DNA of 18,542 bases, taken from assembly GCA_014621425.1 (NCBI GenBank), contig JAANBB010000637.1, positions 1-18,542 on the forward strand, written 5' to 3'. The position numbers and the translations under genes were made by a program. The notes under the pieces are model-generated. The model was not told where the DNA came from. It worked only from the letters and a program-made list of their open reading frames with translations, and searched no databases. This document shows positions 8,958-17,909 of the stretch, piece after piece (position 1 is the stretch's first letter; every line of letters begins with the position of its first letter). The DNA comes from Cylindrodendrum hubeiense. Lineage: Eukaryota; Ascomycota; Sordariomycetes; Hypocreales; Nectriaceae.

Positions 8958-9820
8958 CTATCGCTTTCGTGCCCGCACCATAATCTTTTTGCCTTTGCGC
9001 GTCTCTCCGCCCGAGGTTGCCGTCTTGGCCATCTTTGCGCGCTGGATCTCCAGTGCCGACTCGACGTCGCTCAAGGCCTTGTGTTTTTTCTGCGCAAGCT
9101 CGTACTGGCGACGTAGCCGCCGGAGGGCCTTGGCCCGCTCGAGTTCTGCGTCCCCGCTCTCCTTGTCCGGCGAGCCCTCGGATTTATCATCGTCGTCCTC
9201 GTCCACCATCTGGTCCTGTATTACCTCCCCCCTTTGCTCGTCGTCGTCCATAAACACAATCTTCCGGGGTGCCTTCGGTTTTGAGGGCTTGGAAGAAAAG
9301 TCAAAGTCGTCGTCGCTATCGTCCTTTTCTTGCTCTTCCTCCTCGTCGAGCCTGTTGAATCCTCGGGTCAAGACGATCTGCTCCTTCAGTCTGGCGACCT
9401 CCTTCGCAACGACCTGCTTCATGGTTCGTGCATAGCCGATATCTTGCGTCTTGAGTAGTCGCACGGTATCAATATCCATTGCCTTGTTTCCACGGTCGCC
9501 CTCGACAGTTCCAGTCCATCGTCGGCCATCCATGATACGGGATCCGGGTCCCTTGCGGGACAGCATGCCGAAGTAGAACTCATCCTCGTTACGCTCGGAG
9601 GCCTTCTCGCGGAGGGCCTTCAGCGTCGTCTTTTTCTTGTTGAAGTCCTTGGCTCGGAGGGTGTAATCCTGTGAGGTAGAGTCAGTTGCTGGCGGCGGAT
9701 TCAAGGCGGGGTGGGTAGTCGGACCTTTTTCTTCTCGAGGAGGCCGAGGCGGCGACGCTCCAGCGGCTGAGCTCGCTCTCGATGCGGGCGCCGCTGGACG
9801 GCATTTCGCATAGACGACAT
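8958..9820 (-). CDS. UTP11: U3 snoRNP protein Utp11 (SSU processome)
   Basis: Two exons on the minus strand, 9820-9725 (32 codons) and 9668-8958, give 268 residues. The N-terminus [19 protein letters not shown], the [21 protein letters not shown] junction and the following EDEFYFGM are hallmarks of Utp11. Utp11 is a component of the small-subunit processome, which binds U3 snoRNA and is needed for 18S pre-rRNA cleavage in the nucleolus. The family core [20 protein letters not shown] is present. A strongly acidic insert (runs of Glu and Asp, about residues 140-215) is followed by a basic tail ending in [12 protein letters not shown]. The conserved family motif is restored only by splicing, which fixes the intron. 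Length is close to the 250-270 residues usual for the family. The gene is convergent with the 6797-8706 gene. Confidence 0.95.
9669..9724 (-). other. Intron of UTP11
   Basis: 56 nt, with donor GTCCGA at 9724 reading leftwards, branch-like CTGAC, and acceptor CACAG ending at 9669. The donor departs from the usual GTANGT or GTGAGT, but joining LEKKK to DYTLRAKDF reproduces the conserved Utp11 sequence exactly. The split lies between codons (phase 0). Confidence 0.88.
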
Positions 9821-9949
9821 GGTGGCGGGATCGTGTGTGTAGAGGTGGGCGGCTGATCGACGGTTGCTACCTGATAGATTGAAGCATGCGAGCACTTGTC
9901 TAAACTCACGGGTTGGCAGAATTTTGAAATTTTTGGCGGTGAAACGGGC

Positions 9950-9989
9950 TGGGTGTGGCGTAGCTGTGGCTGGTGATCAGCCACACCCA
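9950..9989. repeat. Nested inverted repeats upstream of UTP11
   Basis: TGGGTGTGGC (9950-9959) is the exact reverse complement of GCCACACCCA (9980-9989). TGTGGCTG (9965-9972) is the exact reverse complement of CAGCCACA (9978-9985). The two stems share their right arm and so are mutually exclusive. They lie about 130-170 nt upstream of the UTP11 start codon. Confidence 0.7.
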
Positions 9990-10644
9990 AGTGGTTTTAA
10001 CGTAGGGGGCGCTAGGGGAGACGGGCGTCCCTGGCGCTTGGATGGGCCAAAAATCGCCGACAGGGCTAGGCATCACAGACCATCAGAGCACTAGCCATTT
10101 GCACGCAAATCGTTGGTTCAAGTGTCTAATGTAACAATATAGGGGTATGTCACATAAAAGAGCACCGAAATGAGAGAACGGCTTAGTCGGATTTTTGTAG
10201 TGGTGCTCTTAAGGCTGATGATTTCGGATCCAGACCAATCGCTAATGCTACCGAGCTGAAAGCATAAGCATACACTAGCTGTTGGTTGTAGCGCGTCCAT
10301 CATTTTTGCCCGTGATGGCGATTTCGGGCCCCGCTTTCCAGGGGCCCTGTCGTCGGGTACGGGTCTAGCTACGTATACCAACGGATACGCGTGAGCATCA
10401 ACCTTGAACTCACGACAAAAGTCCTAAAAATAACCCGCAACGCAGGTGAATACGCGTGGATAAGGCGGACCGCGGGTGGCCACGCCACCGTCGGCGATTG
10501 ACATGCTGGACCCTCTCGACCTCTCGACCCTCGGTCTTGACGCAAATTTTCAAACCGTCTGCCCAGGTCGACTAACAAACGGCCATGACATGACGCTACT
10601 CGCCCCTTTTCTATGCTGATCTACCCACCTAACCAACGGCCGGC

Positions 10645-10674
10645 CTACGTAGTACTACGTAGTACTACGTAGTA
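10645..10674. repeat. Three tandem palindromic decamers CTACGTAGTA
   Basis: Three exact head-to-tail copies of CTACGTAGTA. Because the unit reads the same on both strands when shifted, the run contains overlapping TACTACGTAGTA palindromes. Isolated copies occur at 4339-4348 and 17015-17028. Confidence 0.85.
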
Positions 10675-11231
10675 GCCAAGCGTCAGCACGCATTATCCGA
10701 GACGGAACTCCAATAGTGCCCCTGCTAGGGGGGCTCTAAACCACCTTCCTCCTGGCCGCTGAACGGTTCCCCCTGTACGTGGAGCGGCACCCCTGGCGTC
10801 AGGTAAGCCACATACCAGAAACACTGCCAATCCTCACTGTCTCGTATGCTTTTGGCGCACCCTCCCTTCACACGCTTCGCACCTTCGCACCCTTCGCACC
10901 CCGCGCTACAACGCGTGGCGCAGGTGGGTAGTCCGCACACTGCACCCTCAGCGATCAGGGGAACTCATCTCCACTCTTTCCTCGACGAGTTGGATCCTGG
11001 GATGATGGATCTGAACCTGGATCACTATGTCTCTACGCGGTATAACGGCTGGGGGGCCTGGTCTTGTGGCGGACGGTCGCGCTGACCTGTCCCGCCCTCA
11101 AAACCAACCCGGGTCCTCGCCGACACTGGAATCAACGATCGCCATTCCACCCAACTCTCCGTCACTCCTTTTCGGCCTCCTTTTCGTTCTGTCCGACCAT
11201 CTTTTAACATTTGTGTGCGTCACTCGTAATT

Positions 11232-12932
11232 ATGGCCGTCGGCCTGCCGTTCAATGCGTCGAGGCTCGCCCTCGGGCTCCTCATCGTCGTCATTCTAGTT
11301 GTCGGCTACTTCAGCAATGTATCCGCACCACTCTTTCACCATGAGGCCGTCCCTCTCGAGTTCGTTGCCAGCTCCTACGACTGGGCAAACCACACCCGAA
11401 AGCATCCCATCTCCGAGAAAGACATGGCTAAGCTACCTGCCGGCGATGCCATCGAAATTCCGCCCATCCAGCACCTGTTCTTTTCCCCTCCCGACAACGA
11501 GGAAGCGACCAAGTCCCTTGAGGAAAAACGCTCCGATATCAAGCGCGCCTTTGTTCAAACATGGGATTCATACGAGAAGCACGCTTGGGGCCGCGATGAA
11601 TTAAAGCCCCTCAGTATGAAGGGCCACGACTCACTGGGTGGCTGGGCGGCGTCCATGATCGATGCGCTCGACACGCTGTGGCTCATGGACATGAAACCAG
11701 AATTCAACAGGGCTGCCAGCTATGTCGGTCGCCTCGACTGGGATAATAGTACGAGCGAGAGCTGCAACCTCTTCGAGACCAACATTCGATATCTCGGCGG
11801 TCTCCTCTCCGCCTACGAGCTCAGCAGTGAGGGCGTTCTTCTTTCCAAGGCCATCGAGATCGGCGACCTGCTGTACGCCGCCTTCGACAACTACGAGCAC
11901 ATGCCTCCCCACACCATCACCTTCCACGATCTCAAGCTTGGCCGAGGACATCCAGAGCAGAAACAGAGCAGTGCTGGGCTGGGCAGCATGAGCCTCGAGT
12001 TCACCAAGCTCACGCAGCTGACGGGCAACCCCAAATACTACGACGGAATCGATCGCATTACTCGTGCCTTCAACCGCACCCAGAACTCGACCCTCATCCC
12101 TGGCATGTGGCCCTTGCAGATTGATGTGCTACACGACTTCGGCGTCAAGGACGACTCCTTCAGCCTCGGCGCCAATGGTGATTCGCTCTACGAGTATCTT
12201 GTCAAGGAGTTTGTGCTCCTCCGAGGCCGGGAGCCCGTATACGAAGAGATGTACACCAAAGCTGTGGACGCCATCATCAAGAACTTGCTCTTCCGTCCCA
12301 TGCTGCCAAAGAAGGATAACGTCCTCATGGTCGGCAAGATCGATGTCGTCGGTGGGGGTATTGTTAACTTGCAACCTCACCTGGAACACCTTTCCTGCTT
12401 CGCGGGAGGCATGATCGCCATGGGAGGAAAGGTCTTTGAGCGCGACGACCACGTCGTTATTGGCGACAAGCTGGCCCGCGGGTGTGCCTACGCCTATGCT
12501 AGCTTCCCCAACGGCATCATGCCCGAGACGTCGTCGCTTTCCGCCTGCCCGAGCCTAGATCCCTGCGAATTCCGCTCCTCTTCCATCCGAGCCACCACCG
12601 ATGGCTTCAAGACGAAGGACAAGCGATATGTCTTGCGACCGGAAGCCATTGAGAGCATCTTTATTCTCTACCGCATCACGGGCAACGAGGAATACCGGGA
12701 CATTGCGTGGGACATGTGGAAGGCGATCAAGAAGGCCACCAAGACACCACACGGCACTTTTGCGGAGGTCAAGGACGTGACTCAAAGCGAGCTGACGCAC
12801 ACCGATTCGATGGAGAGCTTCTGGATGGCCGAGACGCTGAAGTACTTCTATCTCATCTTCTCGGACGAGAGTGTTCTTCACCTGGATGAGTGGGTGTTCA
12901 ACACGGAGGGGCACCCGCTCAAACGCTCGTAA
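11232..12932 (+). CDS. Class I alpha-1,2-mannosidase, GH47, type II membrane protein
   Basis: An intronless gene for 566 residues that trims alpha-1,2-linked mannose from N-glycans in the ER or Golgi. Residues 12-27 (LALGLLIVVILVVGYF) form a single membrane anchor after a short cytosolic N-terminus, giving type II topology. A stem of about 75 residues leads into the GH47 barrel at AFVQTWDSYEKHAWGRDELKP. By family alignment the catalytic acids are E182 (FETNIR), D317 (GANGDSLYEY) and E471 (LRPEAIES). T558 (VFNTEGHP) is the Ca2+ ligand, and C389 and C418 match the conserved disulfide. NHT, NST and NRT sequons occur at 53, 172, 281 and 285. The ATG at 11232 is the first in frame and is preceded by a pyrimidine-rich leader. 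ER type versus Golgi type cannot be settled by eye. Confidence 0.97.
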   Translation: MAVGLPFNASRLALGLLIVVILVVGYFSNVSAPLFHHEAVPLEFVASSYDWANHTRKHPISEKDMAKLPAGDAIEIPPIQHLFFSPPDNEEATKSLEEKRSDIKRAFVQTWDSYEKHAWGRDELKPLSMKGHDSLGGWAASMIDALDTLWLMDMKPEFNRAASYVGRLDWDNSTSESCNLFETNIRYLGGLLSAYELSSEGVLLSKAIEIGDLLYAAFDNYEHMPPHTITFHDLKLGRGHPEQKQSSAGLGSMSLEFTKLTQLTGNPKYYDGIDRITRAFNRTQNSTLIPGMWPLQIDVLHDFGVKDDSFSLGANGDSLYEYLVKEFVLLRGREPVYEEMYTKAVDAIIKNLLFRPMLPKKDNVLMVGKIDVVGGGIVNLQPHLEHLSCFAGGMIAMGGKVFERDDHVVIGDKLARGCAYAYASFPNGIMPETSSLSACPSLDPCEFRSSSIRATTDGFKTKDKRYVLRPEAIESIFILYRITGNEEYRDIAWDMWKAIKKATKTPHGTFAEVKDVTQSELTHTDSMESFWMAETLKYFYLIFSDESVLHLDEWVFNTEGHPLKRS

Positions 12933-13161
12933 TAGAGACGACCCCCATGGGGTGCTGCAGATTGGAAGTTTAAGGACAAAGGGTTCCGTGCAACAGCGGA
13001 TTGGCGTTTTCGGTGGCTTCGGATTGGGCAATGTAACGGCTGATATTGTGATTTCAGGCGGGGTGGTGGGTTGAAGAAGCCTCCCGCCAGGCTTGATAAG
13101 TCTACCAATAAAGATAAACATAATTAACACCCTCTCATGCATCTGCCGCTGCGAATCACCG
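12933..13161. other. Convergent 3' spacer
   Basis: Between the mannosidase stop and the stop of the proposed small minus-strand gene. It would hold both 3' UTRs. CCAATAAAGATAAAC at about 13104-13119 contains AATAAA on the plus strand, a possible polyadenylation signal about 175 nt after the mannosidase stop. Confidence 0.5.
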
Positions 13162-13427
13162 TCACGCGGCTTCCGCTACGGCGCCCTCCTGAGACTCCTT
13201 GGCCGTCGGGTCCTCACCGCTCAACGGCAAGACATCCACCGGCCTCAGTCCGGCACCCTCCCAAGACCATCCACCAACGGCAGCGAGGAGATCGTCCTGG
13301 TTGTGCGGCGAATCCTTTTCGTTGTCTGGTGCACGCATGTTGGGTCAGCGTCATTGGGTCGCAATGGGTGTTCTGCGAACAGGTACGTACCGGGCAGCCT
13401 GTTTTGTTGTGCGTCTTCAGATGACAT
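13162..13427 (-). CDS. Probable small two-exon gene, 66-residue acidic protein
   Basis: On the minus strand, exon 1 (13427-13391) encodes MSSEDAQQNRLP plus the first base of a codon. Exon 2 (13325-13162) completes it as Asp and continues NEKDSPHNQDDLLAAVGGW to TGA, ending in GAVAEAA. The intron between them (13390-13326, 65 nt) has donor GTACGT, branch CTGAC and acceptor CACCAG, all good fungal signals, and the phases fit. Codon third positions in exon 2 are mostly C or G. The start has A at -3. A central WSWEGAGLRPVDVLPLSGED patch looks conserved-like, with acidic ends and no membrane segment or signal peptide. I do not recognise the family. If unspliced, a 58-residue form could start at 13338. 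A CT-rich acceptor-like site just upstream (near 13470) could mean that more 5' exons exist. Confidence 0.45.
13326..13390 (-). other. Proposed intron of the small gene
   Basis: 65 nt, GTACGT...CTGAC (13348-13344)...CACCAG. The branch-to-acceptor spacing of about 18 nt is normal for this kind of genome. It keeps the frame from MSSEDAQQNRLP into DNEKDSPHN. Confidence 0.45.
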
Positions 13428-14467
13428 ATTGTGAAATGCGCATTTGCATTTAATGAAGGCGTGTTCTTCTGAAAAAGAGGTCGCAATATTCAATTGGGGG
13501 CTGCCGACTGTCTATCTCGGATACCATTCTTCGTTCATATATACGACTGACGGAGCCAGAGCATGTACTCCTCCTTCTACTCCTTCTACTCTTGCTTTGC
13601 TCAATTGGGGCTCTACTGCTCCGGAGCCTCAAGGGGCCTGGGCACGAATCCCCGTTGATAGAGCAATGCTCCGCTGTGGCTCCGAGCAAGTCAAGTGATT
13701 GCTCGCGAGGTAACTATGAGCAGGAAGCGAGTCCGACAAGGTCGTCGTCCCTAGTCTGAACCGAGGAAAAGCAACGCAATCCATCATGTTATCGGCCGCC
13801 AAGAGTCAGCACTACGATATAACAAGCTTCGTGACTGACGACGTCCGGGTCCAGGGCCCTGCCAAGATAAGAATTGGCGGGTTCCGAGTCACACGGCAGC
13901 TGGAGGAGCAAATCAGACGTCTCATCACACGTCCCCGCAAAGCCATACATTGGCTCTCCCTGCTCATGGCTCCAAAGGGAGCATTCTGCTCGCCCCTTGG
14001 ACACGAGTGGCGGCCGTCATTGCGCACGCCACTTGCGAATGAGCCGACCGCCCTTGTGCGGGTCGCAATCCCTCGCGTTGCTCCCCCACACTGGCTCCTG
14101 CGCAGAGCCGCGTTGCTCATTTTCGGAGGAGCAAGTTGCTCATTTCCCAAGGAGCAAGCTGCTCCCTGCACCGGAGTGGCATTGCATTGCATTAGTCCTG
14201 GTGACACAGACTATCAGCCAACCACCATCCGTGGCGCTGCCCGTACGACAACATGAGGTCCCAAACTGGATTGTGAGCCCGGGCCGGAAAGAGGGGAAGG
14301 TTGCTCCGTCAAATGATAAAGGAGACTTGTATTAATCGGGGTGATTGCGAACCATCTCTTGCCGCCTTTCTTGATCTCATCGCCTCAGCCGCATAGCCTC
14401 ATTGCCTCATTGCCTCGTCCCCTCATTCCCAACGAGTGAGTGCATGAGCCGAGCGTACAAGTGCAAC
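13428..14467. other. Spacer upstream of the zinc-finger gene and of the small gene
   Basis: If the small minus-strand gene is real, this is a divergent promoter region. A TATATAT sequence on the minus strand lies near 13536-13542. A forward ATG frame at 13786-14256 (156 codons) has only weak coding character and is not called. The last 150 nt are pyrimidine-rich with several CCTCATTGCCTCATT-like units. The main feature is the GAGCAA/TTGCTC cluster listed separately. Confidence 0.5.
13597..14306. promoter_or_regulatory. Cluster of GAGCAA/TTGCTC motifs
   Basis: The hexamer GAGCAA or its complement occurs 11 times in 710 nt, starting at 13597, 13661, 13684, 13699, 13906, 14078, 14113, 14129, 14136, 14152 and 14301. 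Chance predicts well under one. Several sit in inverted pairs, for example GAGCAAGTTGCTC (14129-14141), GGAGCAAGCTGCTCC (14151-14165) and GAGCAATGCTC (13661-13671). A perfect GCTCCGGAGC palindrome lies at 13618-13627. A regulatory role is inference; a decayed repeat is the alternative. Confidence 0.4.
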
Positions 14468-16388
14468 ATGGCGACGAGAACGCCGTATCTCGATTCATAC
14501 ACCGAACGCCGTTCCTTTGTCCGTGGTGCCTCGCGTGCCAATGAAGCCGGTGTGAGGGCCAAGGACCACCTTAAGAAGGCCCTTTCCGAAATCGATGGAC
14601 TCTTCGCCGGACTCAGCTACCTCGACAAAACGGAATCATTGACACACGATGCATTCTCAACACCATTCCCGGGAGAAGGACCTAGAGAAGCCAATTACAT
14701 GGACCTCGACCTCGACCTCGAGCTCGATGTTCTCTCGACTCAGGAGTCTCCTCCCGAGGGTGCAGTCCAACAGGACCAAAACAACCACCCGCCAGACCCG
14801 ACACCAGAATCACGAAGACGTGACTGGTCCAGCATACGAGGCGTTCGAGACGGCGTGGAGATTCTCTGGAAGGACTTTGACGACCTGGCAACCAAACTTG
14901 ATAACGACGCCATCAATAACATCCGTAAATCCTACGGCGATGCCAAGGGCCTCCGCGAGACCGGCGTGGTTGCCTTTCGGAACACCCTGACAGGTCCAGC
15001 ACCGAACGATTTGAAGAAAATCTTCGCATTTGCCAGCTTGTCGTACGTCGTGTCGTGCCTGCTTCGCGACCGAAACAGGCTTTCTGACGAAGATGTCCTG
15101 GATGGCATTCAGGTCTGGATGAATGCCATCCAAGACCAAGACGAACGAGATGCATTCGCTACTCTTGCCAGGCAGCTCTGGCCAGAGGCCAAAAACTACA
15201 TCCACGCCATCCCTCTTGGGATTTCGGCAAGGCAGAGAGCAGCGGCGTTTCACGGACACCCGTGGGCCAATGCCAGCAATGATGTTCCAGTATCAGGTGT
15301 CGACCATTTCTTAGATCAAACCCTTGATGGCCACGCCGCTTCGTCTGTTCCGTCGGTAGATACCTACCAACCGCCTGTCATCCCCTTCGCCGACTCCGAA
15401 TCTATTCAGCTGGATGATGTCTATGACCCTGGCCTGGACTACGTTTGCACTCTCACTGGCCGAACATTCACCGAATTTGAATGGTCGAGGTTTTTGGACC
15501 TCAACGAGATTCCGGACACTGATCGCGGGCCCTCGGCTTTGCCAGTCACTGGTGAAGAAGTCCCTACAGGTCTGCCCCCAGAACCACAGTTTTTCCAGGA
15601 TCCCGGTCCGACAGGCCAAGCGGAGGCGAAAGGTATGACTGGAGATGACCCGCCCGAAGGTCTTCTCAAATGTCTTCAGAACACACAGCTGTTTGTCGTC
15701 TTTTCCATCTTCTTCAAGGAGCTCAACCAGCTGTTGTATGTCCTCTCAGGCCAGAGAACGACGGCTAGGGACATATCATCGCCACCTACAATGATGCAAG
15801 AGCAGTACACCAGAGATCGTATCAACGAGGATTACTTTTGGCCGCTGGTGGCCGCGGATGGGTCCAAAGACGCGCCATCCCAGGGGATATTGTCGGTGGC
15901 GAGCAAGTTTGTGAGTCTAGGCTACTTGCAAACAGTTGAGGAGGTGATGGCCTATATGATTATAGTTGGACGGGTGAGTAGACCGAGACTCGCTTAGTAG
16001 GGAGTGGGGTGACGAGCTAACTCGGTGATTATAGGAGATTTTTGATGTCGATGCGGCGGCATATCAGCGGTATATGGAATGGATCTGTACGCCTCTGAGA
16101 AGCACAATAAGCCCTAGTCCTCCTGCGAGTTCGGTGCTTAAGCCAAAGCGACCCAGCGGGGGCGTTGTCAAGAAGAAGGCGGCCAAGGCCCGGTCCGCGG
16201 ACACAGCGTAGGCTTATTCCGCTGGCTCATTGAACCGACTATCGGAAGTTGCTGACCCCAAAGCTAGAAGGCGTTACCCGTGTGGGAACTGTGGAAAGTG
16301 TTTCGCTAGAAAGTTCAACATGGAACGGCATCAAAAGACTCACTTTGGGAAGAGACAGGCGACGATTCCGATGATGATCACGGCATGA
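14468..16388 (+). CDS. Putative nuclear protein with C-terminal C2H2 zinc finger
   Basis: Three exons are proposed: 14468-15973, 16035-16207 and 16268-16388, together 599 residues. The N-terminal 500 residues include a helical region, LRETGVVAFRNTLTGPAPND to QLWPEAKNYIHAIPLG, an acidic LDLDLELD run and a Pro/Asp-rich linker; I recognise no named domain there. Exon 2 ends in a basic stretch, KPKRPSGGVVKKKAAKAR, that looks like a nuclear localisation signal. Exon 3 encodes one classical finger with C565-X2-C568-X12-H581-X3-H585. Without the second intron the protein stops at TAG 16209 after 560 residues and lacks the finger. The start at 14468 (AACATGG) is better than the in-frame ATG at 14444. 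The likely role is DNA binding or transcriptional regulation, inferred from the finger and the basic patch only. It lies downstream of the GAGCAA cluster. Confidence 0.75.
15974..16034 (+). other. First intron of the zinc-finger gene
   Basis: 61 nt with donor GTGAGT, branch GCTAAC (16016-16021) and acceptor TATAG. It falls between codons (phase 0), joining IIVGR to EIFDVDAAAYQRYMEW. All signals are canonical. Confidence 0.88.
16208..16267 (+). other. Proposed second intron, removing a TAG stop
   Basis: 60 nt with donor GTAGGC, branch CTGAC (16252-16256) and acceptor GCTAG, 11 nt after the branch. It divides an Ala codon and keeps the frame. The TAG at 16209-16211 lies inside it. The alternative acceptor at 16263 would enter a stop at once. 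The donor is weaker than GTGAGT, so retention in some transcripts is possible. Confidence 0.6.
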
Positions 16389-16600
16389 TTGAGTTGGTGT
16401 TAGTGGGGCTGGTTGGGTTTGGGGTTGTTGGAGCAGACAGGTCATGCAGCGGGCAGTGCATCTTTGTCGCTTGAATAAATGTACTGATATACATGGAGCC
16501 AGCTGGGGCCTCGGGGCTTTGTTGAGTATGAAAATTGCCAAAGTTAATGCATGTGATGGTATTCTCGGTGGGTTCTGGCGTAGCAATAATTACGCGTTTT

Positions 16601-16651
16601 CCGTTGCCGTTACCGTTACCGCTCCCGCTCCCGCTCCCGCTCCCGCTCCCG
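16601..16651. repeat. CCGNTN hexamer tandem run
   Basis: Eight hexamers in a row: CCGTTG, two CCGTTA, then five exact CCGCTC, ending in CCG. It has the sharp variant boundary typical of slippage expansion. Confidence 0.85.
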
Positions 16652-16656
16652 GTTTC

Positions 16657-16686
16657 GTTTGCGAGAGTTTTGTTTGCGAGAGTTTC
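16657..16686. repeat. 15-nt direct repeat
   Basis: GTTTGCGAGAGTTTT followed at once by GTTTGCGAGAGTTTC, identical except for the last base. Confidence 0.85.
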
Positions 16687-17014
16687 GCATGTCCACGCAC
16701 GTGTTGTCAGCACTCCGCCACGTAGTTTGGCGAGCATGTTGGTTCGCTTTCGTAACGATGCTTATACTCGAGGATGCTGCAGGATGTTTCTGAGAAAAGG
16801 GCAAATCATATCATCGAGTCCGAGACCGAGCTGTCGTGTCCGTGGACAGTCAAAGCTGAAACGCCATGAAAGTTGCATGCCACAGCACGAGCGTGTCGCA
16901 CGGCCACGTCACGCCTACACCCTCTCCCTCTGTAGGAAGATGCGCTCGTCAATCAATCACGACGGCGAGGAGGGCTGCCAAGAGCATTCATCGCAGCGCC
17001 ACACAGATGGGAAC

Positions 17015-17028
17015 TTACTACGTAGTAA
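17015..17028. repeat. 14-nt perfect palindrome TTACTACGTAGTAA
   Basis: A perfect palindrome that shares its TACTACGTAGTA core with the triple decamer at 10645-10674. Confidence 0.8.
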
Positions 17029-17305
17029 AGGCCGGAAGTTGCGGATTGACGACATGGCCCCCCGGAGAGGCCTCCCGGACGGGGCCGAGACGACCGAGAC
17101 ACGAGCCGGCAGGGCAATGCACATGTCCAAGGTGCACTTGTCCAAGGGAGGTAAAACACTGCGCCGCCGCGCACAAGCACGATCTCTGGGCATGACGCCT
17201 AGATGTGGCTGGTGAGCGGACACGCGTAGTCCGATGGGGCGGCGAATGATGGTGAGGGTGCTTACTACGCAGTAGTTGGTCCGGAGGCGAGATGTTGGTA
17301 CATAT

Positions 17306-17367
17306 GGTGAGCATGATGGTGAGCACGATGCCGGGCCATGACGGTGAGCACGATGCCGAGCCATCAT
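17306..17367. repeat. 25-nt tandem repeat starting GGTGAGCACGATGCCG
   Basis: A partial unit GGTGAGCATGAT (17306-17317) is followed by two near-identical 25-nt units at 17318-17342 and 17343-17367, differing at GGG versus GAG and at the last bases. GAGCGATGATGCTGAGC continues the theme downstream. Confidence 0.8.
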
Positions 17368-17909
17368 CTGAGCGATGATGCTGAGCAAGCTCAGAGAGGG
17401 CGTGATGCCGAAAATAGCAAGGGGCAAAGCCGGATCCAAAGGGACTAGGCTGGGGCAGATTCCCCAGTAGCTTGGGCCTTGTGGGCTGAATTCCCCAGAA
17501 TTACCGGTATTGACATAATAGCTGGCTTGGCACCTGCCTGCCTTGGAAGTCGACCATGTCCGGTTCGGGGCAAGCGAGCGGCCAGGGATGCGCTTCGCAT
17601 TGTGCCGAGCACAGCCACACCCGCACCGTCATGGAATGCCGCTGGCCTTAATTGCTACGCAGTACGGCGCGCTCCCGATGAGGATCAGCCGCTAGCCGGG
17701 GAGCGTGTTACAGAGGTGCAGCGATTGAGATGAGTTCTGGATGCGTAATCTGTACATGGCTGGGAGACACAGGAGGGAGAGGGTGTGAGGAGAAATTCGC
17801 CGATGGTGTCCCACGCAGTATGTCGTCCTGACCGGCGGGTTTGTCTAACACCCGATTGGCAGTGCCACGGCAACGGGACGCGCAAGACGATCTTCAACAC
17901 AGTGATGAT

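Larger units (their letters stand above)
9821..11231. other. Divergent promoter spacer between UTP11 and the mannosidase gene
   Basis: The two flanking genes are transcribed away from each other, so this 1.4 kb holds both promoters. No gene is seen. It contains a pair of nested inverted repeats (9950-9989), a triple palindromic decamer (10645-10674), three CTTCGCACC-like units (about 10875-10900) and a pyrimidine-rich leader just before the ATG at 11232. Frames here up to about 105 codons lack coding character. Confidence 0.6.

Noticed and set aside
13786..14256. Forward ATG frame of 156 codons (DITSFVTDDVRVQGPAKIRI...)
   Set aside because: Third-base composition is mixed, the later half is dominated by the GAGCAA/TTGCTC repeats, no family is recognisable, and another overlapping frame is equally open.
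16535..17215. Forward frame of 226 codons with a Leu-Pro repeat
   Set aside because: Its opening is the CCGCTC hexamer run read as LPLPLP; after that there is no coding bias. Length is due to GC-rich sequence.
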